A DNA stretch of 47,716 bases, from NCBI GenBank assembly GCA_025356655.1, contig JANXRW010000106.1, forward strand, positions 1 to 47,716, written 5' to 3'. The notes below the pieces were generated by a model, which was not told the DNA's origin, did no database searches, and saw nothing but the letters and a program-made list of their open reading frames with translations. Of the stretch, positions 26,009 to 34,782 are shown piece after piece. The DNA comes from Betaproteobacteria bacterium. Its GTDB lineage: Bacteria; Pseudomonadota; Gammaproteobacteria; Burkholderiales; SHXO01. How positions within the stretch are numbered: position 1 is the first letter of the stretch; the number at the start of each line of letters is the position of its first letter. Made by a program: the position numbers and the translations under genes.

Positions 26009-26719
26009 TTGCCCGCTTTGCGAGTCCTAGCCTTCGACACCTCCACGCAATGGTGCACTGCCGCTCTCTGGCGTGACGGGCACCTGCTCGTCCGGGAAAG
26101 CCTCGCGGTGCAGCGGCATTCCGAACTGTTGCTGCCCATGGTATCGGAACTCCTTACCGACGCGGTGCTCGGCATAGGCGACCTCCAGGGCATCGCCTTT
26201 GGCGCCGGCCCGGGTTCCTTCACGGGACTGCGCATCGCTTGTGCCGTGGCCCAGGGCTTGGCCTTGGGCAGTGGCATTCCGCTCGTCGGGGTTTGCACGC
26301 TGGCCGCCATGGCCCAGGCCAGCGGGGCCTCGCATGTGCTGAGTTGCCTCGACGCCCGCATGGGACAGGTTTATCTGGCCGCCTATCGCCGCGTCGCCGA
26401 GGGCGTGGAGGAGTGTCTGCCGCCTCAACTCGCCGATCCATCCACTGCCCCGCCGCTGCCTGCGATACCCGGTGACACGTGGCTGGCCTGCGGGAGCGGG
26501 TTCTCCGCCCACGCTGACCTGCTCAACGCGCGCTACGGCAACTGCATTGGCGCCGTGCAGGCAGATCGCTTTCCTCACGCGCGCGATATTGCCCGCCTCG
26601 GTGCGGTGGCGCTCGCTGCGGGGCAGGGAGTCAGTGCGGCCGACGCCGCGCCCCTTTACCTGCGCGACCGGGTGGCGCTCACCATCGCGCAGCGGCGCGA
26701 AGCGCAGACGCGTCCATGA
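26009..26719 (+). CDS. tsaB: tRNA threonylcarbamoyladenosine biosynthesis protein TsaB
   Basis: A 236-residue ASKHA-fold protein. VLAFDTSTQWCTAAL at the N-terminus, RHSELLLPMVSELL and the hallmark GAGPGSFTGLRI are unmistakable. TsaB joins TsaD and TsaE to make t6A in ANN-decoding tRNAs. There is no ATG: TTG at 26009 or TTG at 26018 are the options, both close to a -10-like TAGAAT at 25985-25990, so the leader would be very short. The end overlaps rimI as ATGA. The tsaB-rimI pairing is widespread in Proteobacteria. Confidence 0.92.
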   Translation: MPALRVLAFDTSTQWCTAALWRDGHLLVRESLAVQRHSELLLPMVSELLTDAVLGIGDLQGIAFGAGPGSFTGLRIACAVAQGLALGSGIPLVGVCTLAAMAQASGASHVLSCLDARMGQVYLAAYRRVAEGVEECLPPQLADPSTAPPLPAIPGDTWLACGSGFSAHADLLNARYGNCIGAVQADRFPHARDIARLGAVALAAGQGVSAADAAPLYLRDRVALTIAQRREAQTRP

Positions 26720-27177
26720 GCGCCGCGCTCGATCCGCGTCCGCGCTTTCGCCGGATGCAGGTGCAGGACCTCGTCTGGGTGATGCAGATCGAGCCTGAGA
26801 TTTACACGCACCCCTGGACCTTGGTCAACTTCCAGGACGCGCTGCTCGCCGGCTACAGTTGCTGGGTCATGGACTGCGCGGGGTGTCCCTGCGGCTACGG
26901 GGTCCTCATGCTCGGCGTGGGCGAAGCGCACCTCCTCAACATCAGCGTGGCCGGGGCGAGCCAACGTCGCGGCCTGGGCCGGGCGCTTATCGAGCATCTG
27001 CGTGGGGTGGCGCAGGGTTATGGTGCTGAGCGGATGCTGCTGGAGGTGCGCCCCAGCAACGCCGCTGCGCGCGCGCTTTATGACAGCACCGGGTTCATGC
27101 CCATCGGGCTTCGCCCGGGCTACTACCCGGCCTGCGGCGGACGCGAGGACGCCCTCGTGCTGGAGTGGGCGCTCTGA
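26716..27177 (+). CDS. rimI: Ribosomal protein S18 alanine N-acetyltransferase RimI
   Basis: A 153-residue GNAT acetyltransferase. The acetyl-CoA loop is SQRRGLGRALIEHL (residues ~76-89). LNISVAG precedes it, and LEVRPSNAAARALYDSTGF follows, as in RimI. In its family it acetylates the N-terminal Ala of ribosomal protein S18. Start and stop overlap both neighbours (ATGA with tsaB; TGATG with the glycosylase), consistent with a coupled operon. A broader N-acetylation role is possible, as for other RimI proteins. Confidence 0.88.
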   Translation: MSAALDPRPRFRRMQVQDLVWVMQIEPEIYTHPWTLVNFQDALLAGYSCWVMDCAGCPCGYGVLMLGVGEAHLLNISVAGASQRRGLGRALIEHLRGVAQGYGAERMLLEVRPSNAAARALYDSTGFMPIGLRPGYYPACGGREDALVLEWAL

Positions 27178-27959
27178 TGCGCCGGCAGCGCATCCTGAAG
27201 GAACTCGGACTGGCGCCACGGTGGGTGCTGCGCGAGCGGCCGTGCCGGTCGGCGGAGCCAGTGGAGCCGGCCGTGCGCCACACCACAACCGGCGACACCG
27301 CAGAAGCGCAGCCGTTGCGCGCGGGCGCCGAAGGCACACCCGGCGCCGGCCCAGGGGTTGAGTCCATGGGCTGGGAGGCGTTGGAACAGGCCGTAGCGAA
27401 CTGCACCGCCTGCCCCTTGCATGCGGCACGCAACCGCACCGTGTTCGGCGTGGGCGATCGCTCTGCCCCCTGGTTGCTGGTGGGCGAGGGCCCCGGGGCC
27501 GAGGAGGATGCGCGCGGCGAGCCCTTCGTCGGACAGGCGGGCCGGTTGCTGGACAACATGCTCTCAGCCCTGGGGCTGCGACGCGGTGACGGCGTCTATA
27601 TTGCCAATGTGGTCAAATGCAGGCCACCGGGCAACCGCACGCCAGAGCCGGCCGAGGTGGCTGCCTGCGCACCCTACCTTCGGCGCCAGATGAACTTGAT
27701 CGCCCCACGCCTCGTGCTGGCCCTGGGGAGCACGGCTGCGGGCGCACTGCTCGGCTCGCAGGCCGCGCTGGGATCGCTGCGCGGGCAAGTGCATCCGGGC
27801 GGAGCCGCGGAGGTGGTGGTGACCTATCATCCGGCCTACCTGCTGCGTACCCCCCAGGAAAAGGCGAAGGCTTGGGAAGACCTATGTTTGGCCCAGGAGC
27901 GGATGGGGGTGTTGAAATCTCAGGACGCCGGCACCACTGTGCCGTTGCGGACGGATTGA
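27177..27959 (+). CDS. Uracil-DNA glycosylase, family 4 (Fe-S)
   Basis: A 260-residue glycosylase. It has the 4Fe-4S cysteines C76, C79, C148 and C164; motif A GEGPGAEED (103-111); GEPFVGQAGRLLDNML; NVVKCRPPGNRTP; and the C-terminal YHPAYLLR with His218. It removes uracil from DNA. Older annotations call this family SPO1 polymerase-related. The N-terminal ~65 residues (RRQRILKELGL, then an Ala/Pro/Gly-rich linker) are an extension that is common in betaproteobacterial copies. The ATG at 27177 shares one base with the rimI stop. Confidence 0.92.
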   Translation: MRRQRILKELGLAPRWVLRERPCRSAEPVEPAVRHTTTGDTAEAQPLRAGAEGTPGAGPGVESMGWEALEQAVANCTACPLHAARNRTVFGVGDRSAPWLLVGEGPGAEEDARGEPFVGQAGRLLDNMLSALGLRRGDGVYIANVVKCRPPGNRTPEPAEVAACAPYLRRQMNLIAPRLVLALGSTAAGALLGSQAALGSLRGQVHPGGAAEVVVTYHPAYLLRTPQEKAKAWEDLCLAQERMGVLKSQDAGTTVPLRTD

Positions 27960-27981
27960 AGTTCCTTTTTCTGGAGGGCAC

Positions 27982-28590
27982 ATGATCAAGGTTTTGGCGC
28001 GGATATGGATAGTGCTGGTGGCCTTGAGCCTGGGAGGTTGCGGCTATAACGCCATCCAGGCCCAGGATGAACAGGCCAAGGCCAGTTGGAGCGAAGTGGT
28101 GAACCAGTATCAGCGCCGGGCAGATTTGATTCCGAACCTCGTCAACACGGTCAAGGGCTTTGCCGCCCAAGAAAAGGATGTGCTCCTGGGAGTCACCAAC
28201 GCGCGGGCGCGGGTGGGCAGCGTGCAGATGACGCCGGAACTGGCGAATGATCCCGAGGCCCTGAAAAAGTTTCAGCAGGCGCAGGGCGATATGTCTTCGG
28301 CACTCTCGCGGCTGCTGGTGGTCACGGAAAACTATCCGCAACTGAAGTCCGACCAGAACTTCCGCGACCTGCAAGCCCAACTCGAAGGTACGGAGAACCG
28401 GATTACCGTGGCCCGTCAACGCTACATCAAGGCGGTGCAGGAATACAACATCACGGTGCGCCAGTTTCCCGCTGTGCTGACGGCCAAGATGTTCGGCTAC
28501 AAGGAAAAACCCAATTTCACCGTCGAGAACGAAGCGGCGATCGCGAAGCCGCCCAGCGTGGACTTCTCCGCCCCCGCTAAAGGGAATTGA
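27982..28590 (+). CDS. lemA: LemA family lipoprotein
   Basis: A 202-residue protein with an N-terminal membrane anchor and a lipobox (SLGGC, Cys ~20), followed by the LemA helical domain: NAIQAQDEQAKASWSEVVNQ, RRADLIPNLVNTVKGFA, ENRITVARQRYIKAVQEYN and the terminal FGYKEKPNF. LemA proteins are of uncertain role, often encoded beside TPM-domain proteins, as here. GGAGGGC precedes the ATG. It heads a three-gene set. Confidence 0.92.
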   Translation: MIKVLARIWIVLVALSLGGCGYNAIQAQDEQAKASWSEVVNQYQRRADLIPNLVNTVKGFAAQEKDVLLGVTNARARVGSVQMTPELANDPEALKKFQQAQGDMSSALSRLLVVTENYPQLKSDQNFRDLQAQLEGTENRITVARQRYIKAVQEYNITVRQFPAVLTAKMFGYKEKPNFTVENEAAIAKPPSVDFSAPAKGN

Positions 28591-28593
28591 TCC

Positions 28594-29427
28594 GTGCGTT
28601 CATGCCTCGCCGCCTTGCTGCTGCTGAGCTTCCTGCAGGCAGGCTTGGCGCAGCAGGTGGCGGTGCCCGCCCTGCAGGCCAGGGTCGTGGACCGCACGGC
28701 GACGCTGAGCGCGCAACAGGTCGCCACGCTCGAGGAACGGCTCAAAGCGCTGGAGCAGGCCAAGGGCGCCCAAGTCGCGGTGCTGGTGGTGCCCACCACG
28801 GCTCCGGAGGCTATCGAGCAGTTCGGCATTCGTGTGGCCGAGCAGTGGAAGCTGGGTCGCAAGGGAGTGGACGACGGTGCGATTTTGATCCTGACGAAGG
28901 ACGATCACCGGCTCCGAATCGAGGTGGGGTATGGGCTCGAGGGGGCGCTCAGCGACGCCGTCGCCAACCGGATCATCTCCGAGCGGATGCTGCCCAAGAT
29001 CAAGGCGGGCGACTACTATGGCGGCATTGAGGCGGGCGTGGATGCACTCGTCCAGGTGATTTCCAGCGAACCCCTCCCCGCGCCGCGGCCCGCTGCTGGC
29101 TCCGTGCTGGCGAATCCCCATAACCTCTTCACGGCGCTGGTCGTCGCGCTCGTGGCGGGCGGCTTGTTGCGCTCGCTGCTGGGTCGGCTGCCCGCCGCGC
29201 TCTTAGTGGGAGGACTCCTGGGCGGTGGCGTCTTCCTGGCGGCCAGTTCCGTCCTGCTTGCCCTGGGCACTGGCCTTGTGGCGTTCGCGTTGACGCTAGT
29301 CGGGGCCTCGGGCCTCGTCCTGGGCGGCGGGGTTCCCGGCTTGGGCGGCTCCGGCGGCGTGAGCGGCGGGGGATTCAGTGGGGGCGGCGGTGGCTTTGGT
29401 GGCGGCGGCGCCTCGGGGCGATGGTGA
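28594..29427 (+). CDS. TPM-domain protein with glycine-rich C-terminus
   Basis: A 277-residue protein with a signal peptide (residues 1-19, cut near LAQQ), a TPM/Psb32-type domain (ARVVDRTATLSAQQVATLEE, KGAQVAVLVVPTT, DDGAILILTKDDHRLRIEVG, YGLEGALSDA) and C-terminal membrane segments (residues ~170-250). A Gly/Ser-rich tail ends in GGGGFGGGGASGRW, as in YgcG-like proteins. GTG at 28594 is the start, 4 bases after the lemA stop. TPM domains have been linked to phosphatase activity and membrane protein turnover. Its role here is unproven. Confidence 0.88.
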   Translation: MRSCLAALLLLSFLQAGLAQQVAVPALQARVVDRTATLSAQQVATLEERLKALEQAKGAQVAVLVVPTTAPEAIEQFGIRVAEQWKLGRKGVDDGAILILTKDDHRLRIEVGYGLEGALSDAVANRIISERMLPKIKAGDYYGGIEAGVDALVQVISSEPLPAPRPAAGSVLANPHNLFTALVVALVAGGLLRSLLGRLPAALLVGGLLGGGVFLAASSVLLALGTGLVAFALTLVGASGLVLGGGVPGLGGSGGVSGGGFSGGGGGFGGGGASGRW

Positions 29428-29927
29428 GCGGCGTGGACTTCGCTCGCTGGCTGCGACATCTGTGCACCCCCGCGTGGGCGGGGCGACGGGTCTTTCCGGT
29501 GCGCGTACTCGATGCCATCGAGACGGCCATCGGGCGTGGGGAGGCGACGCACCGGGGGCAGATCCGCTTCGTCGTGGAGGCTGCCTTGACCCCGCGCCAT
29601 TTGTTCCACGGGCTGACCGCGCGAGGGCGCGCGTTGCAGGTTTTTAGCGAGCTTCGTGTGTGGGACACCGAGCATAACAACGGGGTACTCATCTACCTGC
29701 TGCTGGCGGATCGGCGCGTGGAGATCGTTGCTGACCGGGGGATTCATGCGCTCGCCCGCGAGCACTGGCAGCCCATCTGCCAAGCCATGGAGGCGGCCTT
29801 CCGCGCGGGGCGGTTCCAGCAGGGCGTCATCGAAGGCGTGGAGGCGCTGGCGGATCAGCTCGAGGGTCATTTCCCCGGCGACGGGCCGATGCCCAACGAG
29901 TTGCCCGATCGCCCCGTCTTGATTTAG
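29421..29927 (+). CDS. Second TPM-domain protein, no signal peptide
   Basis: A 168-residue TPM-domain protein. RRVFPVRVLDAIETAIGRGE, RGQIRFVVEAALTPRHLF, VWDTEHNNGVLIYLLLADRRVEIVADRG and FRAGRFQQGVIEGVEAL follow the pattern of the short TPM proteins found after lemA and ygcG-like genes. It has no signal peptide or clear membrane span, so it is likely to be cytoplasmic or bound to its membrane partner. ATG 29421 overlaps the preceding stop by 7 bases. No function can be assigned beyond the pairing with the upstream gene. Confidence 0.86.
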   Translation: MVSGVDFARWLRHLCTPAWAGRRVFPVRVLDAIETAIGRGEATHRGQIRFVVEAALTPRHLFHGLTARGRALQVFSELRVWDTEHNNGVLIYLLLADRRVEIVADRGIHALAREHWQPICQAMEAAFRAGRFQQGVIEGVEALADQLEGHFPGDGPMPNELPDRPVLI

Positions 29928-29945
29928 GGGCGGGCTGCTCGCGCC

Positions 29946-30515
29946 ATGGCGATCGAGGCGCTTATCGCCCAATACGGCTACATTGCCCTGCTGGTGGGGA
30001 CCTTTGCCGAGGGGGAGACGGTGCTCGCGCTCGCGGGCTACGCGGCCCACCGCGGCTACCTCGACCTCATCTGGGTGGTCGTGGTGGCCTGGGCGGGCGG
30101 GTTCCTGGGCGACCAACTTTACTTCTGGCTTGGGCGCCGCCACGCTCCCTGGGTCTTTCGCCGCATTCCATCCCTCGGCCATCGGGTGCTCAGGGTGGAG
30201 GATTACCTTCGCCGGTTCGAGGCTTGGGTCATCGTGGGCATCCGGTTCATGTACGGTTTGCGCATCGCAGGCCCCATCGTCATCGGCATGAGCCGCGTTT
30301 CCGGCTTGAAATTCGTGACGCTGAACTTCCTGGGGGCCGGCCTGTGGAGCGTGTTGTTCAGCGGCGGGGGCTACCTGCTGGGGGCGCGCATGGGTCCGCT
30401 CATCGAGGCGGGTGGGGCGGTCGGAGAGTGGCTGCTCGTTGCGCTGCTGGGAGCGGGCGCCGTGGTGCTCCTCATCCGCCGTGCGAGCCGGAGGTCCCGC
30501 AGTGATCAGTCCTGA
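29946..30515 (+). CDS. DedA family membrane protein
   Basis: A 189-residue integral membrane protein of the DedA/SNARE-associated family, which includes undecaprenyl-phosphate and phospholipid flippases. Features are the acidic FAEGETVLALAGY near the first re-entrant helix, GDQLYFWLGRR and the RFMYGLRIAGPIVIGMSR segment with the key Arg residues. About four to five hydrophobic segments are present. The gene converges on lplT with a 10-base overlap of the coding ends. Lipid substrate unknown. Confidence 0.9.
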   Translation: MAIEALIAQYGYIALLVGTFAEGETVLALAGYAAHRGYLDLIWVVVVAWAGGFLGDQLYFWLGRRHAPWVFRRIPSLGHRVLRVEDYLRRFEAWVIVGIRFMYGLRIAGPIVIGMSRVSGLKFVTLNFLGAGLWSVLFSGGGYLLGARMGPLIEAGGAVGEWLLVALLGAGAVVLLIRRASRRSRSDQS

Positions 30516-31744
30516 TCGTGGCCGTGGCGCCGCCACAACAGATACATGCAACCCGACACCAAGCCCCCAACCGCGAGGATGATGATATTCACGGAGATCT
30601 CCGCACGGATCATCATCGCGTAGACCCCGAGCAGCAAGAGGATGCTCAGGTTTTCGTTGAAGTTTTGCACGGCGATGGAGTGTCCGGCCCCCATGAGCAT
30701 GTGGCCGCGGTGCTGGAGCAGTGCGTTCATCGGCACGACAAAGAAGCCGCCCATGGCACCGATGACGACCAAGTTGACGAGCGCCAGGCGCCAGTCGTGG
30801 ATAAACACCATGAGCACCACGGAGATGCCCATTAAGATCCCCACGGGCAGGACGCGCACGGAGTGGTTCAGCGACACGAACTTCGCCGCCAGTACCGATC
30901 CGATGGCGATCCCCACGGCCGTGACGGCGGTCAGCTGGGTGGCGTGGCCGAGATCAAAATTCAGCGCGGTGGCGGCCCAGGTGAGCACGATCAGGCGGAG
31001 CGTGGCGCCTGCCCCCCAGAACAGTGTGGTAACTGCCAGCGAGACCTGGCCCAAGGGATCCCGCCAAAGCAATCGCAGGCTGTGCACGAAATCCCTGAGG
31101 ATGTAGCCCGGCGAGCCCTCCGGCAGGCGATGGTCGATCGCCAGTCGCGGGATGTAGAGGTTGATGAGCGCGGCCACCAAGTAGAGCGCCATGATCACCG
31201 TCATGGCGATCTGTGGCGCGGTGTCCATCCAGGCAAAAGCCGGCGGCAGCGAGACCATCCCCAGCACCTTCGTGGCGAATTCCGGCCGGACCATGGCGCC
31301 GCCGATGATGGCGCCGAGAATGATGGAGGCGACGGTCAGGCCTTCCATCCAGCCGTTGGCAGAGACCAATTTTTCCGGTGGGAGGATCTCGGTCAGGATG
31401 CCGTACTTGGCAGGCGAGTACATTGCCGCGCCGGCGCCCACGATGCCGTAGGCAAAAAGCGGGTGCATCCCGAAGAGCATCGCCAGGCAGCCCAGGAGTT
31501 TCACCCCGTTGCTGATGAACATCACCCGGCCCTTGGGCAGTGCGTCGGCGAAGGGCCCCACGAAGGGGGCCAGCACGATGTAGGCGAAGACGAAGAACTG
31601 CTGCAGCACCGGCGTCTGCCAAGCGGGCGCGTCAATAGCGGCCAGCAGCGCAATGGCCGCGAATAGCAGAGCGTTGTCGGCGAGCGCTGAAAAAAACTGC
31701 GCCGCCATGATCGTGGCGATTCCGCCGTTGGGAGCGCGATCCAT
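30506..31744 (-). CDS. lplT: Lysophospholipid transporter LplT
   Basis: A 412-residue MFS transporter. AAQFFSALADNALLFAAIALL is the hallmark LplT N-terminus, and YIVLAPFVGPFADALPKGRVM, YSPAKYGILTEILPPEKLVSANGW and PMNALLQHRGH are equally typical. It flips lysophospholipids across the inner membrane for reacylation. The acyltransferase partner (Aas) is not in the window. In Betaproteobacteria lplT commonly stands close to alr and radA, as here. It is followed on its upstream side by ~1.1 kb without an intact gene. Confidence 0.93.
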   Translation of the reverse strand: MDRAPNGGIATIMAAQFFSALADNALLFAAIALLAAIDAPAWQTPVLQQFFVFAYIVLAPFVGPFADALPKGRVMFISNGVKLLGCLAMLFGMHPLFAYGIVGAGAAMYSPAKYGILTEILPPEKLVSANGWMEGLTVASIILGAIIGGAMVRPEFATKVLGMVSLPPAFAWMDTAPQIAMTVIMALYLVAALINLYIPRLAIDHRLPEGSPGYILRDFVHSLRLLWRDPLGQVSLAVTTLFWGAGATLRLIVLTWAATALNFDLGHATQLTAVTAVGIAIGSVLAAKFVSLNHSVRVLPVGILMGISVVLMVFIHDWRLALVNLVVIGAMGGFFVVPMNALLQHRGHMLMGAGHSIAVQNFNENLSILLLLGVYAMMIRAEISVNIIILAVGGLVSGCMYLLWRRHGHDQD

Positions 31745-32044
31745 CCGAGTGGGCAGGGAGACTTCTCTGTTCTGAGGGCCGCCGATGGACGCGCCGAGGT
31801 GGACGCGGGCCCTGATGCTGGCTGGCAGATGTTTAACGGACGCCTTTATACCATGAATTCTCCGGGCCCTGTGGAATCGAGCGGGCGCGCCCAGCGGGCG
31901 TTACCGGCAGCGCAGGGCGGCGGCGGTGATCCGATACTTGGACCAAGCTCGAAGAGCGCGCAAGGCATGGGGCAAAGCACAATAGCCTGCCTCTAGTGAC
32001 CGCGGCGGACTCCCTGCGCGGCCTCCTAAGCCTCGGGCTGCTGC
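31745..32044. other. Intergenic stretch upstream of lplT
   Basis: About 300 bases between the lplT start and the decayed gene. An AT-richer patch (TTTATACCATGAATTC at 31843-31858) stands out but is not a clear promoter for either neighbour. I see no gene, RNA or repeat in it. Confidence 0.4.
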
Positions 32045-32699
32045 TTGTGGGTGGCGAACCAGGGGTGGTGGATCGCTCGGCAGCAGCACTCTGCCTCGAG
32101 GGTGCGCGCCGCGCGGGCGTTGGCGTTGAACCCCCAGCCTGAGCCCCGTGGCATACGCTTCCAGGGCTTGCTCGCTCAGGGGCTCCCGACGGGACTCCTC
32201 AGCCTGGAAACGCCTGGAGGGGTGGTCAGTGGCGTCGTCCCTTCGGCGGTCGATCCGGTCACGCGGCCGGGTGTGGTGGCGAGCCCGCCCGGGGTCCTGC
32301 CCCATGATTCCTTGCGTCTGATCCATGGGTCTGGCGCGGCCCAGACCGTCGATACGATCGATGCCGACCTGCTGCTTTGGCGAAGAGGCGCGCTTCGATT
32401 CCGGTACCCTCTGTGCCATTGAACCCGCAGCCTCTTCCGCCGGGCTGCTCTGTCGGGACGGTGACGACACAAAGTCCGGGCCAATGGCTGCGCTCCTCTG
32501 GCGGGAGCGTCCCACCCGGGCATGCCGTGGCACTGTTCGCGGACGGAAGTCTGCGTTTGTCTCGAATTGACCTGATGCCTTCCCGGTGGGCTCGGAACTG
32601 AACCTTGTCGTGGGGGGCAGTTGGCTGGGCGACCTGCCCCCGGTGCCGGGCGTTGCGCTCCACGCGTTTCTAGGCGCCTGGCCTTGGAAGAACCGCTGA
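32045..32699 (+). pseudogene. Frame-broken gene with LNPQP motifs
   Basis: Three plus-strand frames follow each other. The first reads LNPQPEPRGIRFQG (motif at 32126-32152) and GVLPHDSLRLIHG. The second starts near 32395 with SVPLNPQPLPPG (motif at 32419-32445) and continues to HAVALFADGSLRLSR. The third, from about 32586, reads GSELNLVVGGSWLGDLPP and ends PWKNR at a TGA. The LNPQP(L/E)PPG motif recurs, as I recall, in poorly characterised bacterial proteins, often in several copies. Each single frame is short, and the protein-like segment moves between frames, so this is either a pseudogene or a gene with sequence errors. No start codon with ribosome binding site is clear. Confidence 0.5.
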
Positions 32700-32890
32700 C
32701 GAGGCCGCAGGGGCCACGTGGTTCGGGCGGGGGAGGGGAGGCAGTGAAGCGTCACCCCAGCGCCTGGGCTGCAGTGTGATGAACGGGACCGGCCCCATCG
32801 GACCATGTCAATGGGTGGGGCCGGCTGACTCCCTGACACCTGGCGAAGTTAAGCTACCAGGGGTTTCCCATCCAACACTTTGTAGCTGCC

Positions 32891-34175
32891 ATGAAGGCCA
32901 CGCTGAAAGCACTGTCATGCGCCGTACTCGCCGTACTCGCCGTCCTTGCTTCGCTCGCCAATCCTGCCGCTGCGGCCGATCAGAGCTTTCCGGGTGAAGG
33001 CAATGGGCGGGCCAATGGAGTGGCTGCCAGTCCTGCGGGTGCGTGAGGCGCACGCGTTTCTCGTCGGAGAGGCGCGCCGCATCGCCAACAAGGCCCTGCG
33101 CCAAGCCACGCTGGATTTGTTGCAGAACCCCCGGTTTTGCGTGAGCTCGCGTGTGGGCGTCGATGCGTCGCGCAAGGCGGCTCTGCTGGCCGCCCTGAAC
33201 TCTGCGGGACTGGTCAATCCCGCTGACGATGCGGTGTTCCCTGGGGGCCTGGTCACCGGGGTGTTCCCCCCGGTACTGGACGCCGACACGGCCTGCCCGC
33301 GGTTGCCCATGTCCTTCGATGCGGCGCCCGGCAGCAGCTTCGCCAGCCACCACGGTTACCCCGGCGGCCTGCCCATCCACGAGGCCAATAACCTGCGTGC
33401 TGCACTCGGCCTAGCGGAAGGTTACCGCAGCAACTACCGCGCAGTGGCGGCGGATGCCGGCCACGGTGAGGGCGACGAGGATGCCCATTGGGTCAAGTCG
33501 GCCTTCTTCATCGACCAAGATATCGTCATTGCCGCTCCCATCTGGCACGACTGGGCCAAGACAATGGTCTTCCAGTGGACCGCCGAGGGTCAGGAGTTCA
33601 AGGAGCTAAACCTGGGTGGGACGCCGGCCAACGGTTCTGCCACGGGTGGACACCACATCATCAGCGTGGCGGAGTCCATCAAGCGCGCGCTGCCCCCGGC
33701 CTTCGTCATCGCCCAGGCCTCGGCGCACTCCAACCCCACGCTGGGGAACGAATTCAAGGTCGTGGCCTGGATTCGCGCTGCGGCCATCCTAGCCCAGGTC
33801 GATCCTGTGGCTGCAGGGTACCTGACGCAGAATGCCACGGGTTTCCGCCTGCCCCCGCTACGCAGCCTCGCGGACGGGTTCGACCTGAACGCGGCTGGAC
33901 AAACCAACTTGCTCTCGGAGTACACGCTGCACAACCTGTCCGACGGGGACTTCACCTTCTCGATCCCCGCTGCCGCGAGCGCGTCCTTGCTCATCGCCAA
34001 GCTCGCGCCGCAGTATGGCTTCGATCCGCTCGATGTGGCCAATTACAACAACAAGTTCCGCAACCCCGTATTCGCCAACATCAGCGAGGAGCGTGTGGTC
34101 ATTATTTTTGGCAACGGCGGCTTGCCGGCGGTCCAGGCGGAATTGGATAAACTGCACGCCACCGGCGGCTTCTAG
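32891..34175 (+). CDS. Secreted HD-domain-like protein, signal peptide in another frame
   Basis: The long frame to 34175 encodes about 390 residues with a His/Asp pattern like an HD metal hydrolase: HHGYPGGLPIHEANN, GHGEGDEDAHW, IWHDWAKTM, GGHHIISVAE and ASAHSNP. I know no name for the family. Its own upstream end lacks a good start. A separate frame from ATG 32891 gives a clean signal peptide (KALSCAVLAVLAVLA, cut near AAAADQ) that runs to about 33014 and then stops, exactly where the long frame begins to look like protein (EWLPVLRVREAHAFL). One shift at about 32990-33020 would join them into a ~425-residue periplasmic protein. Alternatively, the long frame could start at ATG 33003 or 33015 and be cytoplasmic. 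Phosphohydrolase activity is only suggested. Confidence 0.6.
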
Positions 34176-34191
34176 TTCGGCGCAAGGCATT

Positions 34192-34225
34192 GCGCCCCAG
34201 GGGCCCCGCAGGGCTCCTGGGGCGC
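34192..34225 (+). terminator. Strong hairpin after the HD-like gene
   Basis: Arms of 14 bases (34192-34205 and 34212-34225) pair throughout with one G-U, around a 6-base loop, 17 bases after the stop codon. No U-tract follows, so it is a terminator-like or RNA-stabilising hairpin and not a canonical intrinsic terminator. Confidence 0.6.
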
Positions 34226-34782
34226 CGAGGCCGCTTAGGCGGCAGGATTTCCCGAGTCCTCTCCCGCCCCGGGGATCCCTGAGGCAACTCACTGCATGTC
34301 CTCTGGGGCTCGGAGGACCTCGCGCCGGCGAGCGTTCGACCGATCGCCGGAGTTTTTCGTGTGGAGCACTTTCCCTGGTGCACAGACCCTAGTCCGCGCC
34401 GTCGGGTCCCTGCAGGCGAGCCCTGGCGATCCCGCAGTCTCATGCGCCGGTGCTCCAGATCGATCAGGGTGGGCAGCGCTACCCGTCGCAGATGGCGGGT
34501 CGAGCGAGCCATGCCTCAGCGGCAGTCCTTTTGCTCTCTCCCTGGGCAACTGCGACGTAGGCCTCGAGCCGCTCGCGGGCCGCCTCCAGAGGCAGGCGTG
34601 TGTCCGCTGGCTCCCCCAGACGGCCTTTCCCTGGCGTGGAATCGAGCTTGAGCCAAAGGCGCGTGCAGGGCCTTTTTCTGCGGTTGCGTGCTCGGGCCAC
34701 AGTTGGCACACTGCGTTTCCTCGTTGCCGGGCTGTCCTTGTTGCCTGGCCAACCCCGACCCGCTCGCACTTCCCGGATCCTG
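34226..34782. other. About 550 bases without a supported gene
   Basis: Frames on both strands are open here, as expected at this GC content, but none has a start with ribosome binding site or a family I recognise. The most protein-like piece is a minus-strand tail that stops at 34479 (EAARERLEAYVAVAQGES). In many relatives dnaB lies before alr; I see no dnaB sequence here. Confidence 0.45.

Noticed and set aside
29300-29430. GGC/GGT-rich tract as a possible minisatellite
   Set aside because: It encodes the expected glycine-rich tail of the TPM protein; no regular repeat unit.
29016-30551. A 511-codon open frame on the minus strand across the TPM and dedA genes
   Set aside because: It is a mirror of well-supported plus-strand genes; the translation is His/Arg/Pro-rich, with no family pattern. 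High GC content keeps such antisense frames open.
31901-32839. A 312-codon minus-strand frame over the LNPQP region
   Set aside because: Arg/Pro/Ser-rich translation without family pattern; the plus-strand motifs LNPQPEPRG and LNPQPLPPG are better evidence for the original coding strand.
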